The notes under the pieces were generated by a model that saw nothing but the letters and a program-made list of their open reading frames with translations, had not been told where the DNA came from and ran no database searches. This document shows, piece by piece, positions 1 through 13,969 of a stretch of 64,000 bases of DNA; position 1 is the first letter of the stretch; every line of letters begins with the position of its first letter. The translations under genes were made by a program, and so were the position numbers. The stretch is from Perilla frutescens (lineage: Eukaryota > Streptophyta > Magnoliopsida > Lamiales > Lamiaceae): contig BRKX01000003.1 of the NCBI GenBank assembly GCA_026008535.1, forward strand, positions 64,629,001 through 64,693,000, given 5' to 3'.

Positions 1-74
1 TCAAAACAATGAGAGTTATTTGCTTGACTCGTGCCTACCGGTCATAAGAAAACAAAACAGTAACTGCCAAGTAC

Positions 75-2067
<1,993 letters not shown>

Positions 2068-2331
2068 TGGTTTTTAAAAATTATTTCTTCAAACAAGAAA
2101 AAAAGGTTCCAAAGATTTATGCTAAAGCAGAGTTTTGAAGTAAATAGTTTTCTTTGGAAACAAGATAGTGGGTTTGCAATGATGCCCTTATATTTTCTCT
2201 TATTCTGATTTGAGGCGGTCTCACACTCTCACAGGCGGCAGGCCACAGCATCAGACGGACTTTGTTTTTATGTTTTTTTTTTTCTCTTTTTGTTTAATTT
2301 TCTATTTTTGGCCCCAAAAAATATACATTCT
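2068..2331 (-). promoter_or_regulatory. RPN11 5' flank, remaining proximal promoter
   Basis: Only about 264 bp of original upstream sequence separates the RPN11 start from a 14.9 kb retrotransposon. It must hold the 5' UTR and core promoter. It has T-rich and A-rich runs near 2085-2105 and 2270-2320, and no clear TATA box that I would defend. The original upstream DNA resumes at 17223. Confidence 0.5.
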
Positions 2332-3371
2332 TGTTGAGTGCTGTCTGACGTTGATGTTCAATGTTGAACTTAATGTCATACATACTCCCTAGAATAGTGT
2401 GTGTCTGTGACATTCGTAGTGACTAATCTTATCATTTTCTAGTTTTTTATTATTATTTATTATTAATAAATTATAATTTGTAATATATCATAAATCAGAT
2501 ATATATATCCACGAAATTAATATTTCAAATAAACGGATATATATATATATATATGTTTAATATATTATTTAATAGAGTTTGAATAAGTCAAAACTCTATC
2601 TCCTTTTTTTAGGTTTCTTGTTATCTCTATTTAACTTTTTTCTTTTCAAAATTTATATTGCTGGAAATTATCAGAAAATGGGAAGGAACGTGGGTTATGC
2701 TTTCAACCACACCGAGGAGACGGTTTTCCTCAAACACGATGAAGTAGTGGTGGTGGCGGTTAATTACAACCCACGATCAAAGAAGAGATGACTTGGACCT
2801 TAGTCGACTCAAGTGAAGATCTTATTAAAGAAGCATGAACCACACTTGAGGAGATTTATTCGAGCAGAAGATTTCTTACCGCTGTGTGTGAAGATTGAAA
2901 ATGCTCGAGTCACAAACTTAGCAAATAGATTTCGTTTGTTTTCTTCTTCTTTCCTTTTGAGTTTTTATTGTACAACCGATTCATGAGAATAGGTTGTTCA
3001 AGTTAGGATAGATAGAAGGTGTTTGGAATCGTTGCAAGTTTGTATACAAATTAACTGGTAGGTTGATTTGTAATTTTTGAATTCTATTTAGCGGTAGATT
3101 AGATTAGGGTTCATATATCTTTGTTGATGTGTCAAGAGCACATCGTCTGACATTATCAATTGATCTTTTGTGTTTGCTCGTGGAAGCTTAATTTCGCCCT
3201 GTGGCAATCACACACATGTTGTGTGTGATTTAAACTTTATCTTTGTATGCATATTATATTGTTTATTTCCAGCATTTTATGTTAAAGATAGTATCTTTAC
3301 TATCAGTAACATTGAGTTTGACATTACGTCTCCGTGTCTATTTTCAGTGTTTACGGTAACTAATTATAACA
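2332..3371 (+). repeat. 5' LTR of the first Copia element
   Basis: This LTR begins TGTTGAGTGC and ends ATAACA. It aligns along its length with 16183-17217, with mostly G/A and C/T differences and a few microsatellite length changes. It includes a TA microsatellite at 2537-2553. The RNA start is not evident. Confidence 0.95.
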
Positions 3372-3373
3372 AG

Positions 3374-3386
3374 TGGTATCAGAGCC
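3374..3386 (+). other. Primer binding site, initiator tRNA-Met
   Basis: The sequence TGGTATCAGAGCC lies two bases after the 5' LTR and is complementary to the 3' end of plant initiator tRNA-Met. This is the usual primer of plant Copia elements. Confidence 0.93.
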
Positions 3387-3435
3387 AGTACTTGACACAC
3401 TAAGTATTCGATCCTTTGATTGCTAAATCACTGAA

Positions 3436-5340
3436 ATGGATATTCAGATTAATCAGCGTCGTTCTCCGGTATTGGATAGTAATGGCAAAAACTATGTGAT
3501 GTGGAAATCTCGCATGAAGATGTATATCAAGTCCATTGATGAAATGACTTGGTTGGCTATAATTGAAGAGTGGACTCCTCTGAGGATGGAGGGATCTAAT
3601 GGAGTTTTCATCCTCACCCCTGAAACTCAGTGGACTAACGATGATATAATTATCTCTAATTTCAATTCTAGGGCACTGAATGCTATTTTTGTTCCAGTAG
3701 ATGTTCCATGTTTTAAAATGGTGTGCAATTGCACCACTGCATATCAAGCGTGGAACATACTGTAGGAACATTGTGAAGGCTCGACAAGTGTAGGTCAAAT
3801 AAAGCTTAGACTGCTCACTTCCAAGTTTGAAACCCTGCAGATGTTGGAAGATGAGACCATTTCGATGTACACTGAAAGGCTGTGTGAAGTTTCTAATGAG
3901 TCTATAGCTCTCGGATGTCCTATCTCAAATGAGAACATGGTTAGCAAACTCCTTCGCGCTCTTCCCGAAAGATTCAACATGAAGATTTCAGCTATTGAGG
4001 AGGCTCATAATGTATTAAACATGAGTTTGAGTGAATCTGTGAGCATTCTACTCACTTTTGAGATGAATCTCGAGAACCAGAAGTCGAACAATCCATCTAA
4101 AGGAATTGCACTTCAATCTGTGACATCAAGTTCAGATGTTCAACTTGATATTGAAAACATTCAGGAAATCAATGAAGATGAGTCCTTGAGTGTTGCTCTT
4201 CTAACCAAGAAGTTCAATTCATTGGTATGGTCTATGAAGAAAGGTTCACCAAACTTCAAACCACGGAGACTGTTTGACTCTCCCTCGTCAACATCATCTG
4301 GCTCATCAAAATCATCAAAAACCTCAGATAATCCAGTGAAGGACATTAACGCGGTTCAGTGTAGGGGATGTTCTGGTTTTGGATACTATGCCAATGAGTG
4401 TTCTACTGTACACAGAAAACAAAGAAGAAACTACAGTGCTGTTGTGTTAAGTGACGAATTCGAAGATGAGGAATCAGGAAAATAAATAGTGTTGTTTGTA
4501 AAAGTCAATGATGACTTTGATGAAATGATTGAAGCTCTAATTGACATGAACGAAGTTGATTTTGACTTCGACATGAGTCTTGACAATGAAGCTTCTGATG
4601 TTCCCAGTAATGTCATGGAGAATGTTTCACAAGAAATTGCTAACATTCCTTCCAATACCACTAACTGGTATGACATAACTTTGCTGGATGAATTTTGTAA
4701 CACTGCTGAAGTGTCTAATATGGAAGAAGATCCCTTCGACATTAGCTACCAGAAAGCTCTACGACAACTTCACAAGGTCGTTGATGAAGTGTGTGTTCAA
4801 TGGTCTGAACAAACAAAGGAGTTTGGAGTTCTCGTGGAAGAAAACCAAAGTCTAAAACGAAGGGTGATGGATTTGGAAATTCATCTGACCAGAAGTGACA
4901 TTGAGTTCAAGCTGAGAAAAGAAGTAGATGCTGCCTCAAAAACCTTTCAACAACTCAATTAAGGAACAACAACCTTAAATGAAGTCCTGACATTGGGACA
5001 AACCACTAAAGCAGGTCTGGGATATACATCTAGTTCATCTATGTCTATCTCTAACAATAATCCTATCAAGTTTGTCAAAGGAGAAAGCTCGAAGGATGTT
5101 CCAGTCAATGGTGACTGCAATGTCAAAAGGAATGTTAATGACAAATCTAAAGAGAAGAAATATGTTTGTCATTACTGTCAAGAGCCTGGACACATTAAGC
5201 CCTATTGTTTCAAATATCATGATGATATAGCAATGGGAAAAATTGTTATGGAAAACTCTTCTAAAACTTTCAAAAAGAAAAAGAGTGCCAAGAAGGCAAA
5301 AATTTCATGCAATGTTGTTTACACTTCATTGAAAGCTAAC
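3436..5340 (+). pseudogene. gag: Copia gag (SIRE-like), three in-frame stops
   Basis: Gag would form the nucleocapsid of the virus-like particle. The reading frame opens at 3436 with MDIQINQRRSPVLDSNGKNY and stays in one frame into the protease. It is broken by TAG at 3763-3765, TAA at 4483-4485 and TAA at 4960-4962. The first ~250 codons match the UBN2/gag polypeptide family. Two zinc knuckles follow: CRGCSGFGYYANEC near 4360-4400, where the usual His is Tyr (a C-to-T change would explain it), and an intact CHYCQEPGHIKPYC near 5170-5210. An acidic, coiled-coil-like stretch lies between them. Absence of frameshifts suggests fairly recent decay. Confidence 0.9.
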
Positions 5341-5390
5341 ATTGCAGGTACATGGTATTTTGATAGTGGCTACTCACGTCATATGACAGG

Positions 5391-5570
5391 TAGGGATGGC
5401 AATGGGTAGGGTATGAGTAGGGTACTATAATACCCGTCCCATACCCGTGTATTAAAAAAATACCCATACCCATCCCCGTACCCACGTGGGTAGCAATTAT
5501 TATGCCTGTGCTCATACCCTCCGGGTACCTAACTGCCCATACCCGTACCCGTTACCCATAATTTAACTAA
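5391..5570. repeat. Left subterminal repeats of the hAT element
   Basis: Many copies of TACCC, GGGTA and CCCATACCC words cluster in the first 180 bp. The right end (8757-8931) mirrors them. Such clusters typically bind hAT transposase; the function here is inferred. Confidence 0.7.
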
Positions 5571-6049
5571 CTATAAAAAAATTATAAATTTAAAAATATT
5601 AATTAAAACTAAAATCATAATAGCAATTTGACTACTATATAATCCCAAATTCTTCATAAAAAATGATATTAAATAAATAATTCTACCAACATAATAATAC
5701 TATGAAATCCTTCATTAAATGCCATTTCAATAAATTCAACATCAAGAATTTTAGAAACTTCCAGCCGCCTCTGAACATGCATTCTCCAAAATCTATAAAA
5801 AAAATGATACAATATATTAATTAGTTGTACTTGCAAAGTAAAAAAAATAATAATGTTAATTGTATATGTAGCAAATATTTATTTTACCTCATCTTCAGAA
5901 TCCGAGTCTTGAATAGATTGCACACGTTTATCTCTCACTTGTACATATTGTTTCGGTCCAACAATACCAACAGAAACTAATACATAAATAAAATCAATAG
6001 TTAGACTAAAAAAAATAAATAAATAGATTTTCTTTAGACATTTATTGCC

Positions 6050-8265
6050 TTATTTTTCATGTTTCAGCCAACTTTGTGCATACATAAGTGCCTCCACAGT
6101 ATTCTCGTGAAGCCTCGAACGATGAGGACTCAACAACCTACCTCCTGTGCTAAAAGCAGATTCTGAAGCTACACTTGAAATTAGGATAGCCAAAATATCC
6201 TTGGCAATTTTTTGCAATATTGGATACTTGATCCCATTTGTCTTCACCAACCAAGAATATCAAAAGTAGCACTCTTGGGCAACATTTTCTCTTCCAAGTA
6301 AAGATCCAATTCAGATTTTGATTGTGTTTCATTTGTATCACTAACAAATAAATCATAATCACTAAGATAATTACAAACGCCTCCATTATCCAGATTTATC
6401 TCTTTCTCACTGAATCTATTAATTGAGGTTTCCACCATCCTGGTATCAAATTTAACTTGATATTCTTCAAACAACGAGTAACACAATTTCTTAATAGCTC
6501 CAATTTCATATGAAGATGAGCTTTCATAAAGTTTCGGGAAAAAATATTCTAATAACTTCAGTTTATATCTTGGATCTAATATGATGGCAATTCCCATAAT
6601 TCCATGAATAACAAACCAATACTTATCAAACTTGATAATCATTTTTGAAGCCATATTTCTAATAGCCTCAATTCGGCAAGTCCGCCATTGTTGCAAAGAG
6701 AGCTTTATTTCACAGATCAAAGGGAAGAATACATTTGTTGTAGGATATTGAGTACCTGAAAATATCTCAGTTACACGATTAAAGACTTCCAACCTACAAC
6801 AAATTTCTTTTGCATCATCCCACTCACCCGTTGTTGGCAAGCATTTATACAAATCTTCTCTTGTCTTCAAACGAATAAAAACATCTTTATAAGCCAATGC
6901 AATAAGAAGCATTTGATAAGTTGAGTTCCATCTAGTTTTGCAATCAAGAATGAGCTTCTTTGAGATGGAAACTTTTATTTGACATGCTGCATCTCTAAAA
7001 CTTTGTTCTGTTTTAGGTATGGCTGTCCAAAAAGCAACACTATTTCTAACCTTTTCTATGCCATCTCCAAGAACACTCAAACCTTCCTGAGCAATTATAT
7101 TGAGAATGTGTGCACAACACCTCATATGATATAACTGACCATCACGCATGAGACTAGAAGAATCAAGTTTGTTTAACAACAAACGCACAAGACAATCATT
7201 AATGGTGCAATTATCCAAAGTGGTCGTAGACAACTTTCTGTCAATATTCCAATCTATCATGCATTCTATCAATACCTTCGAAAGAGCTTCAGATGTATGT
7301 GGACACTCAACATACATAAACCTATCATGCAAAATAATATAACAAATATTCATACAATTCAAAATATCATATGCAATTGATAACTAATATATCATATAAA
7401 AAAATAATAATACCTTAGTAGGGATGATTGCATTTTCCAGTCATCATCAATGTAGTGGGCAGTAATGGCCATAAACCATTTTTTCTGATTGCTTGCTGTC
7501 CATAAGTCTGTTGTTAATACAATTTTACAATCAACCTTCTCTAGGCGCCCCATAGTTTTCAACTTCTCATTTTGATAGATCTTCATGATATCACTTTTAA
7601 TTGTGTTTCGACATGGAACCTTGAATAAAGATTGAAGACCTTCAGAGAATGCTCTAAACCCCAAGTGTTCCACCATTGAAAGTGGATACTCATGAACTAT
7701 TATCATACTAGCAAGGTCTTTTCTTGATTTCTCTGGATCAAAGTGATAGTTGCTCAAATAATTAGACGACCCATCAACCCTTTTTTATTCATTCACCAAA
7801 ATTGATTATCTTATATCCTTATACGGCTTTCTTTTGCAAGTTTGATAATGTTTAAGCAAATGATTTGTTCCGTCAGATCTTCTACCTACCAATTTTTTCT
7901 TGCAATAATTACATACAACCTTTTCTTCTCCATTGACAATTGTTCTTTTAAAGTGGTTCCAAGCCACTGATGTCTTTCTTTTCTTGCCATCACCAATTAG
8001 CTCAAAACCATCAATATGTTCACTGCCAGCTTGTGTGGGTGTAGTAGAATCATTAGGAGAAATTATTTTCTCAGATTCCTTAGAAATAGACACTTTTACT
8101 TCCATCAATGATACTGTCTGCAATCAAGTAAAATTTAAATATATAAATACGATAAATAGGTGAACACAATGAACTAAAAATAAAATAAAATTATAATGAG
8201 TTTGTAACCTCAAGGTTATTGCAGGAGATTACGGGAACAGAAGAATCGGGAAGATTAGCAGCCAT
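6050..8265 (-). pseudogene. hAT transposase (BED zinc finger, dimerisation domain), inactivated
   Basis: Three exons fit GT-AG rules: 8209-8265, 7414-8117 and 6050-7321, about 677 codons once a single base is allowed for. Exon 2 encodes a BED zinc finger (VVCNYCKKKLVGRRSDGTNH) and the block SMIIVHEYPLSMVEHLGFR. Exon 3 carries the long RNase H-like core with its helical insertion and ends in the hAT dimerisation signature SVASESAFSTGGRLLSPHRS. Three lesions disable it: TAA at 7806-7808 and 7785-7787, both where relatives have Gln (CAA), and a one-base deletion near 6245 inside a Trp-Trp pair of codons. The element could still be mobilised in trans if its ends are recognised. Confidence 0.9.
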
Positions 8266-9884
8266 TAAAAAAGAGGAGTCTGATGCAAAAACAACATGAA
8301 ATAGAAAAAATACTTTCTCATATAAACGAAAATGAATAAAAAATTCACCCAATTACATCGAGCAAAACTATTTAACAATATAATAATTATGACAAACACG
8401 AGTAAGAAACAACTAAATTATGAATAACTAAAGAAAAACTAACACTTACGTGAATATGTAGTATTGTAGTAGAAGAAAACCAATAAATGTGTATCTGTTC
8501 TTGTATCGTGTTCGTGTATCACAGTAGCAAAAAACCAATTAAAATCCCTAAACCTCTAATGCGTGAAATTGATGAAAGTTTAGCAGCGCGGCTATCAAAA
8601 ACTAATATATAGTGTTGCTTTTAGTAATTAGTATCCTATATGAACTAGGAAACAAATTAAAAATTAATATATATAAAATAAAATACTAAATAAATAAAAC
8701 ATAATCTAGTACTTTTCATAATTATAATAGTAATAATAAAATTTCTACATATATATATATGGGTATGGGGCGGGTTGGGTACTATAGTACTCGTACCCAC
8801 ACCCGTCCCCGTAAAAAATTGTGGATAATTACCCATACCTGTGCCCGTCCCTGTTGATTGGGCAATTACTCTACCCATCATGGGTAATTTTTGCGGGTAC
8901 CCATAGCGTCCATTACCCATTGTCATCCCTAATGACATGCAACCCAAAGTTTCTTGACAAGTATTCCACGTCAAGTAAAGGTAAGGTTAGCTATGGTGGA
9001 GGAGCACAAGGTAATATTGTGGGTAAGAGAACCTTGAATGTTAAAAACCTACCTAAATTACACAATGTGCTTCATGTCGAAGGATTAACAACAAATTTGA
9101 TAAGCATAAGTCAATTATGTGATGATGGTATGCATGTCAGATTCAACAAAAATACATGTGAAGTTTTTTACTGTGAGAACAAATGCATTATGTTCGGGAG
9201 TCGTGCATTGGATAACTGTTATCATGCAGACAAGAACGAGAAATGTAATGTTTCAGTCAATGTTGACACACAGCTCGTGCATCAAAAACTTGGACATGTC
9301 AGCTTTCGAAGCTTGAAGAAATTGATTGAAGTTGATGCTGTTAGAGGTATTCCACCAGTGAAAATTAATCTCGATTTTGTTTGCAGTGCATGTCAGAAAG
9401 GCAAACAGGTGAGATCTCCTCACAAAAGTTTAAATTCTTGTCAAACCACAAAATGCTTTGATTTAATTCACATGGACATTATGGGTCCAGTTGACACTAA
9501 GAGCATGAGTGGTAAAAGGTTTATTCTGGTTATTGTTGATGATTTTTCTCGATTCACATGGGTTGAATTTTTGCAAGAAAAATATGAAGCATTCAGAATG
9601 TTCAAGAAGTTCTGCAAAATGGTGTCAAGACAGCATGAGTTTAACATCAAGTGCATAAGAACTGGTCATGGACTCGAATTTGAAAATTCGATGTTCGAAG
9701 ATTTCTGTGAGAAAAGAGGCATCATTCATGAGTACTTTGCACCGAAAACTCTTCAACAAAACGGTGTGGTCGAAAGAAAAATCGTACTCTGCAAGAGATG
9801 TCAAGAGCGATGTTACAAGCTCAATGATTATCTAAGAAGCTTTGGGCTGAGGCAGTTAACACTGCTTGTCATATCAGGAATCAA

Positions 9885-12800
9885 GTGATTCTTCATCCCG
9901 GTAGAACAGAGACACCATATGAACTTCTGAAGAACAAGAAGCCCAACTTAAAATATTTTCATATCTTTGGATGTATATGTTACATCTTGAATGATAGGGA
10001 CCACTTGGGAAAGTTTGATGCTAAGAGCGATAAAGGAATCTTCTTGGGATATGCGTCTAACAATCGGGCATACCGTGTGTTTAATCTAAGGACAAAAACG
10101 GTACAAGAATCAATTAATGTTGTGTTTGATGATTACACAAGTATTGCGTCAAAATCTGAAGAGGATGAGGTGATGGACCTTCTTGACACTGATGAAATGT
10201 CAAGTGATAAAGCTGAACATGATGTCAGAAACAGGACATCGACTAGTGATATCGAAGTCAATGTTTCTCAGAATGATGAAGTTCTAGTTAAATCACCAAC
10301 ATCAACATGCACTTCAGACAGTGAAGACGATCAGCTGTTAACCGCCGAAGATGAACCAAGAAGAGATCCTCCAAGTAGGATCAAGAACAATCATCCAGAT
10401 TCCCAAATCATTGGTGATCAATCTGAAGGAATTCAAACTCGAAAAAAGAACACGATCGATTACAAGGAAATGGTAAAACTGGTATGTATGTCTTCTTTGA
10501 GTGTTGCTCTGTCAAACACCTGTTTTTTGTCTAACATTGAACCCAAGAACATTAAGGATGCCCTTAAAGATGATTTCTGGATAAATGCTATGCATGAGGA
10601 ACTGAACCAGTTTGTTAGAAACAATGTCTGGGAACTAGTTCCACGTCCAAAAGATAAAAATGTAATTGGGACAAAATGGATTTTTTAAAAATAAAACGGA
10701 CGAATCTGGCAATGTTGTCAGAAACAAAGCTCGTTTAGTTGCTCAAGGTTATACTCAAGTTGAAGGAGTTGACTTTGATGAAACATTTGCTCCTGTTGCA
10801 AGGATAGAATCCATTCGTCTTTTATGTGCAATTGCATGTTATGTGGGTTTTACTTTACATCAAATGGATGTTAAAAGTGCATTTTTGAATGGTTTTCTTA
10901 ATGACGAAGCTTATGTCGAACAACCTAAGGGTTTTAAATGTCATGAGAAACCATTACATGTATTTAAGCTAAAAAAGGCTTTGTATGGTCTGAAACAAGT
11001 TCCTAGAGCTTGGTATGCTAGACTAACTGATTTCTTACTTAAAATTGGATTTTCAAGAGGTGAAGTAGATAAAACACTTTTCATCAAGAAAAATCAAAGA
11101 CATATTACCGTTGCTCAAGTTTATGTTGACGATATTGTTTTTGGTTCTACTTGTACTGATTTGCTCAAAGATTTTGTAGACTCAATGTGCGGCACATTTG
11201 AAATGAGCATGGTTAGAGAGCTCAACTATTTTCTTGGTTTACAAATTAAACAAGACGAGTGATGAGTGGTGTTTTGGCACATCATTTTGAGGTTTAAATG
11301 AAGTTAATTGAATAGTTTTACATGTGTTTTAACCCAAATTGCGCTTTTAACCTCCCGACTTGGAAGTTTTATTTCTTGTTTGAGTTGTACAGAAAATGGA
11401 GGATAAATAAAAGATATTTTGAGAGATTCAAGACCATGGGAAGATAGATGATCGAATTGGGAGCACGCTGCAAGTTGTATCACCTCAATCGGACAAGAAA
11501 CGAGAGAGAACGAAGCAAAATCGTGAGAGGTGTCGGAGCAGGGATGGAGGCGCGACCCGAGTGCTCACTCGCGCCGTTTGGCGCGACCTGACCAGCTCAA
11601 CGCACAGCGTGACCCGCGCACAGTAGCGGCGTGAGTGGACGTCGACACAGAGGCCCTAAAAGTCAGTTACAGGGCGCGACCCGCGCCAGAAAAAGGAGGC
11701 GCGACCTCCGTGGTTGCGCCTCGTGCACTAAATTCCTGATTTTTTTTCCATCTTTTTTCCCCATTTTTGAATTTATTTTAATTCTTTTATTCCTCCACTA
11801 TATAAACCAACCCCAATTCGAAATTAGGGTGTTCCATTCCACCCTTAGCCACTTTTAGAGAGAGAAACACTTGGAGAAGAAGAGGAATTGAAGATTGGGC
11901 AAGAAGAACAAAGTTGAAGCAAGATTTGAAGGCCAAAACATCCATCCAGGTTCTTTTGTTCTTTAATTTTGTTAAAATTATGTTCCTTCTTGTAGATATT
12001 TTGGTTACCCATGTAATTATGAGAAGCTAAATCTTTGATACTCTTGGGTGTTGGTTTTATTTGGATTATAAGATATAAATGATATTTATTTTGGATGCTT
12101 AATGGTTCTTGATTATGCTTTGGATTCTTGTTATGTATGGGTGTTATGTATTGTTGATTGGTGAGAACTAATTGATAATTAATTAGCATAATTATGTATG
12201 TTGATTCAAAATTCGAGAGATGAGCTTCAACATAGGATCCTAGAATTCAAAGAGCAATTATTAACAAAATCGAGAGGTTTGAGATAGTTGTTGAGGTATA
12301 GATCCTTGGTGCTCTTGGTAAGCACACTTAGGTATTAATTGGAGACAATAATCCTATGCATGTGCCCTATATTCTATATGCTTCGAGAGGAGATATATAA
12401 TAAATTTGAGATCGCCTAGGTAATCTTGAATTGGAAATTAAGCATCCATTATAATTAGATTTTGTGTTAATTAATCCAATAAAACCAACCCCAAGAGTGT
12501 TCCTTTCCTTAATTGCCCAATTTATTTGTTAATTGCAATTATTTATTCTGTTTTATTGTTTAGTTAATTTTAAATCAAGCAATTATCCTTTCCGTCGTCT
12601 AGATAACAAATAGGAGCCGATGTCATAGTACGTGCTTATTTAATTTCCTTTTTCCCTGTGGATTCGACCTTGTTTCATCCTGTGTTATATTTACTTGTTC
12701 ACTTGCAAGTCGATTCGAGTTTTAAAACTAAAATTTCACACATCAACGAGGATGGCATCTTTATTTCTCAAAACAAGTATGCTAAGGGGTTGGTTGAACG

Positions 12801-13554
12801 CTTCGGTCTTGAAGATGCTAAACCAATGAATACCCCTATGGGATCCTCAGAAAAATTGAGCAGAGACGATGTTGGTGCTGATGTTGACTCTACTATGTAT
12901 AGAAGAATGATTGGTAGTTTATTATATTTAATAGCTAGTCGTCCCGACATTATGTTTAGCATCGGTATTTGTGCGAGATATCAATCTCAGCCTAAAGAAT
13001 CACATCTTAAAGTTGTTAAACGAATCATTCATTATGTTTCTGGCACAATTGGTTTTGGTATAAAATATTGTAAAGGTTCTAACATTCATCTTGTAGGCTT
13101 TAGTGATTCCGACTGGGCAGGTGATGTTGACGATCGAAAGAGTATAAGCGGAGGTTGCTTTTATTTTGGTAACAATCTTGTTTCTTGGTCAAGTAAAAAA
13201 TAAAATTGTATCTCACTTTCCACGGCTGAGTCAGAGTATGTTGCTGCCGCTAGTTGTTGTGCTCAACTGTTGTGGTTAAATCAAATGGAGCTTGATTATG
13301 GGTTGTCAAATCCCTTATTGACATTGCTATGTGACAATGTCAGTGCAATTGAAATTTCAAAGAACCCAATTTAACATTCACGCACCAAACATATTGATAT
13401 CCGACATCACTTTATTCGAGACCTTGTGGAATGAGAGATCATTAAGTTGGAATACATTTCTACGGAGAATCAAATTGTAGATATTTTTACTAAACCATTG
13501 AATTTTGAGAGGTTTTCTTCTCTAAGAAAATCTCTTGGAATGTGTATTATTTAA
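9885..13554 (+). pseudogene. pol: Copia integrase C-terminus, reverse transcriptase and RNase H, split by a solo LTR
   Basis: This segment starts with the integrase C-terminal module (FGCICYILNDRDHLGKF, near 9966) and reaches the reverse transcriptase (ARLVAQGYTQVEGVDFDETF; DVKSAFLNGF). A T run at about 10680 has one extra base, shifting the frame. The catalytic YVDDIVFGS is intact near 11125-11150. At 11259 the frame is cut by a solo LTR and resumes at 12751 (DGIFISQNKYAKGLVERFG). RNase H follows (GFSDSDWAGD near 13095; LSTAESEYVAA). Stops are TAA 13201-13203, TAA 13372-13374 and TGA 13432-13434; the natural terminator is TAA 13552-13554. The first two stops sit where relatives have Gln. Confidence 0.9.
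11260..12745 (+). mobile_element. Solo LTR nested in the Copia reverse transcriptase
   Basis: A 1,486-bp insertion starts TGATGAGTGG, ends CACACATCA and is flanked by a perfect 5-bp duplication ACGAG (11255-11259 and 12746-12750). It holds no coding capacity, only a GC-rich block with repeated GCGCGACC words (about 11560-11715), a TATA box (TATATAAACC, 11799-11808) and a long leader. These features make it an LTR left after recombination between two LTRs. A diverged relative in the opposite orientation lies at 56446-57790. The family (Gypsy or Copia) cannot be decided from the LTR alone. Confidence 0.88.
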
Positions 13555-13734
13555 ATGATGTTTGAGATCCTGATGTTCAAAATAATGTTGTTTGTCTTGA
13601 CATCAGGAAATCTGTGTTGATTCGGATCAATTAAAGTGAAGTAAGACAGTTATGATTTTATATTGTTAATTAATTCATACGAATTTATTCAATCATAACC
13701 AATCAACACACTTTATTTATCAGTTCTGTTTTTA

Positions 13735-13969
13735 AAAAATAAAAATAAAAAAATAAAACACTATATATATATATATAAAATATTATATATTTTTTTTCAT
13801 GATAAACTGACTTGCATATCATGTGCTATGATAAGTAGATAGTTCAATATATCTCTTTCATTATTTAAAGTTTTTTTTGTCTCTCTTCTCATTTTTTTTT
13901 TCTCCCAAATCTTCAAACGGTTCATCTTCTCCGCTTCTACTTCAAAATTTTCTTTGATTTCTTGAATCT
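13735..13969 (+). promoter_or_regulatory. TA-rich then pyrimidine-rich leader before the accessory ORF
   Basis: Between pol and the accessory ORF lie TATATA tracts (13761-13790) and then a CT-rich stretch (13875-13910). This resembles a plant pol II core promoter and 5' UTR. It may drive a separate transcript of the accessory ORF; this is inference only. Confidence 0.35.

Larger units (their letters stand above)
5391..8931 (-). mobile_element. hAT DNA transposon nested in the Copia protease
   Basis: This 3,541-bp element has terminal inverted repeats TAGGGATGGCAATGGGTA (left) and the complement of TACCCATTGTCATCCCTA (right), with one mismatch. It is flanked by an 8-bp duplication, ATGACAGG at 5383-5390 and ATGACATG at 8932-8939. 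The right copy restores the Copia codons, so the left copy has mutated. Both ends hold dense short copies of TACCCATACCC-type words (about 5420-5570 and 8757-8910), probably transposase-binding subterminal repeats. The transposase gene is on the minus strand. The short inverted repeat, 8-bp duplication and dimerisation domain together define hAT. Confidence 0.95.
5341..9888 (+). pseudogene. pol: Copia protease and integrase, split by a hAT transposon
   Basis: The aspartic protease active site DSG lies at about 5361-5369 (WYFDSGYSRHM). The frame is then cut at 5390 by the hAT element and resumes at 8932 in the same frame. The GAG-pre-integrase zinc module follows (HQKLGHVS... CSACQKGKQ, about 9280-9410), then the integrase core with HMDIMGP and VDDFSRFTWVEF. 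The second catalytic acidic position reads IRTGHGLEF, that is Gly where the family has Asp, so integrase would be dead. Near 9778 one A appears lost from an A run, shifting the frame. The terminal WAEAVNTACH segment is readable in another frame, with a TGA near 9823. Confidence 0.9.

Noticed and set aside
3400..3798. Antisense frame of 132 codons opposite gag
   Set aside because: It is a shadow of the gag frame; the residue mix is unlike a protein family I know.
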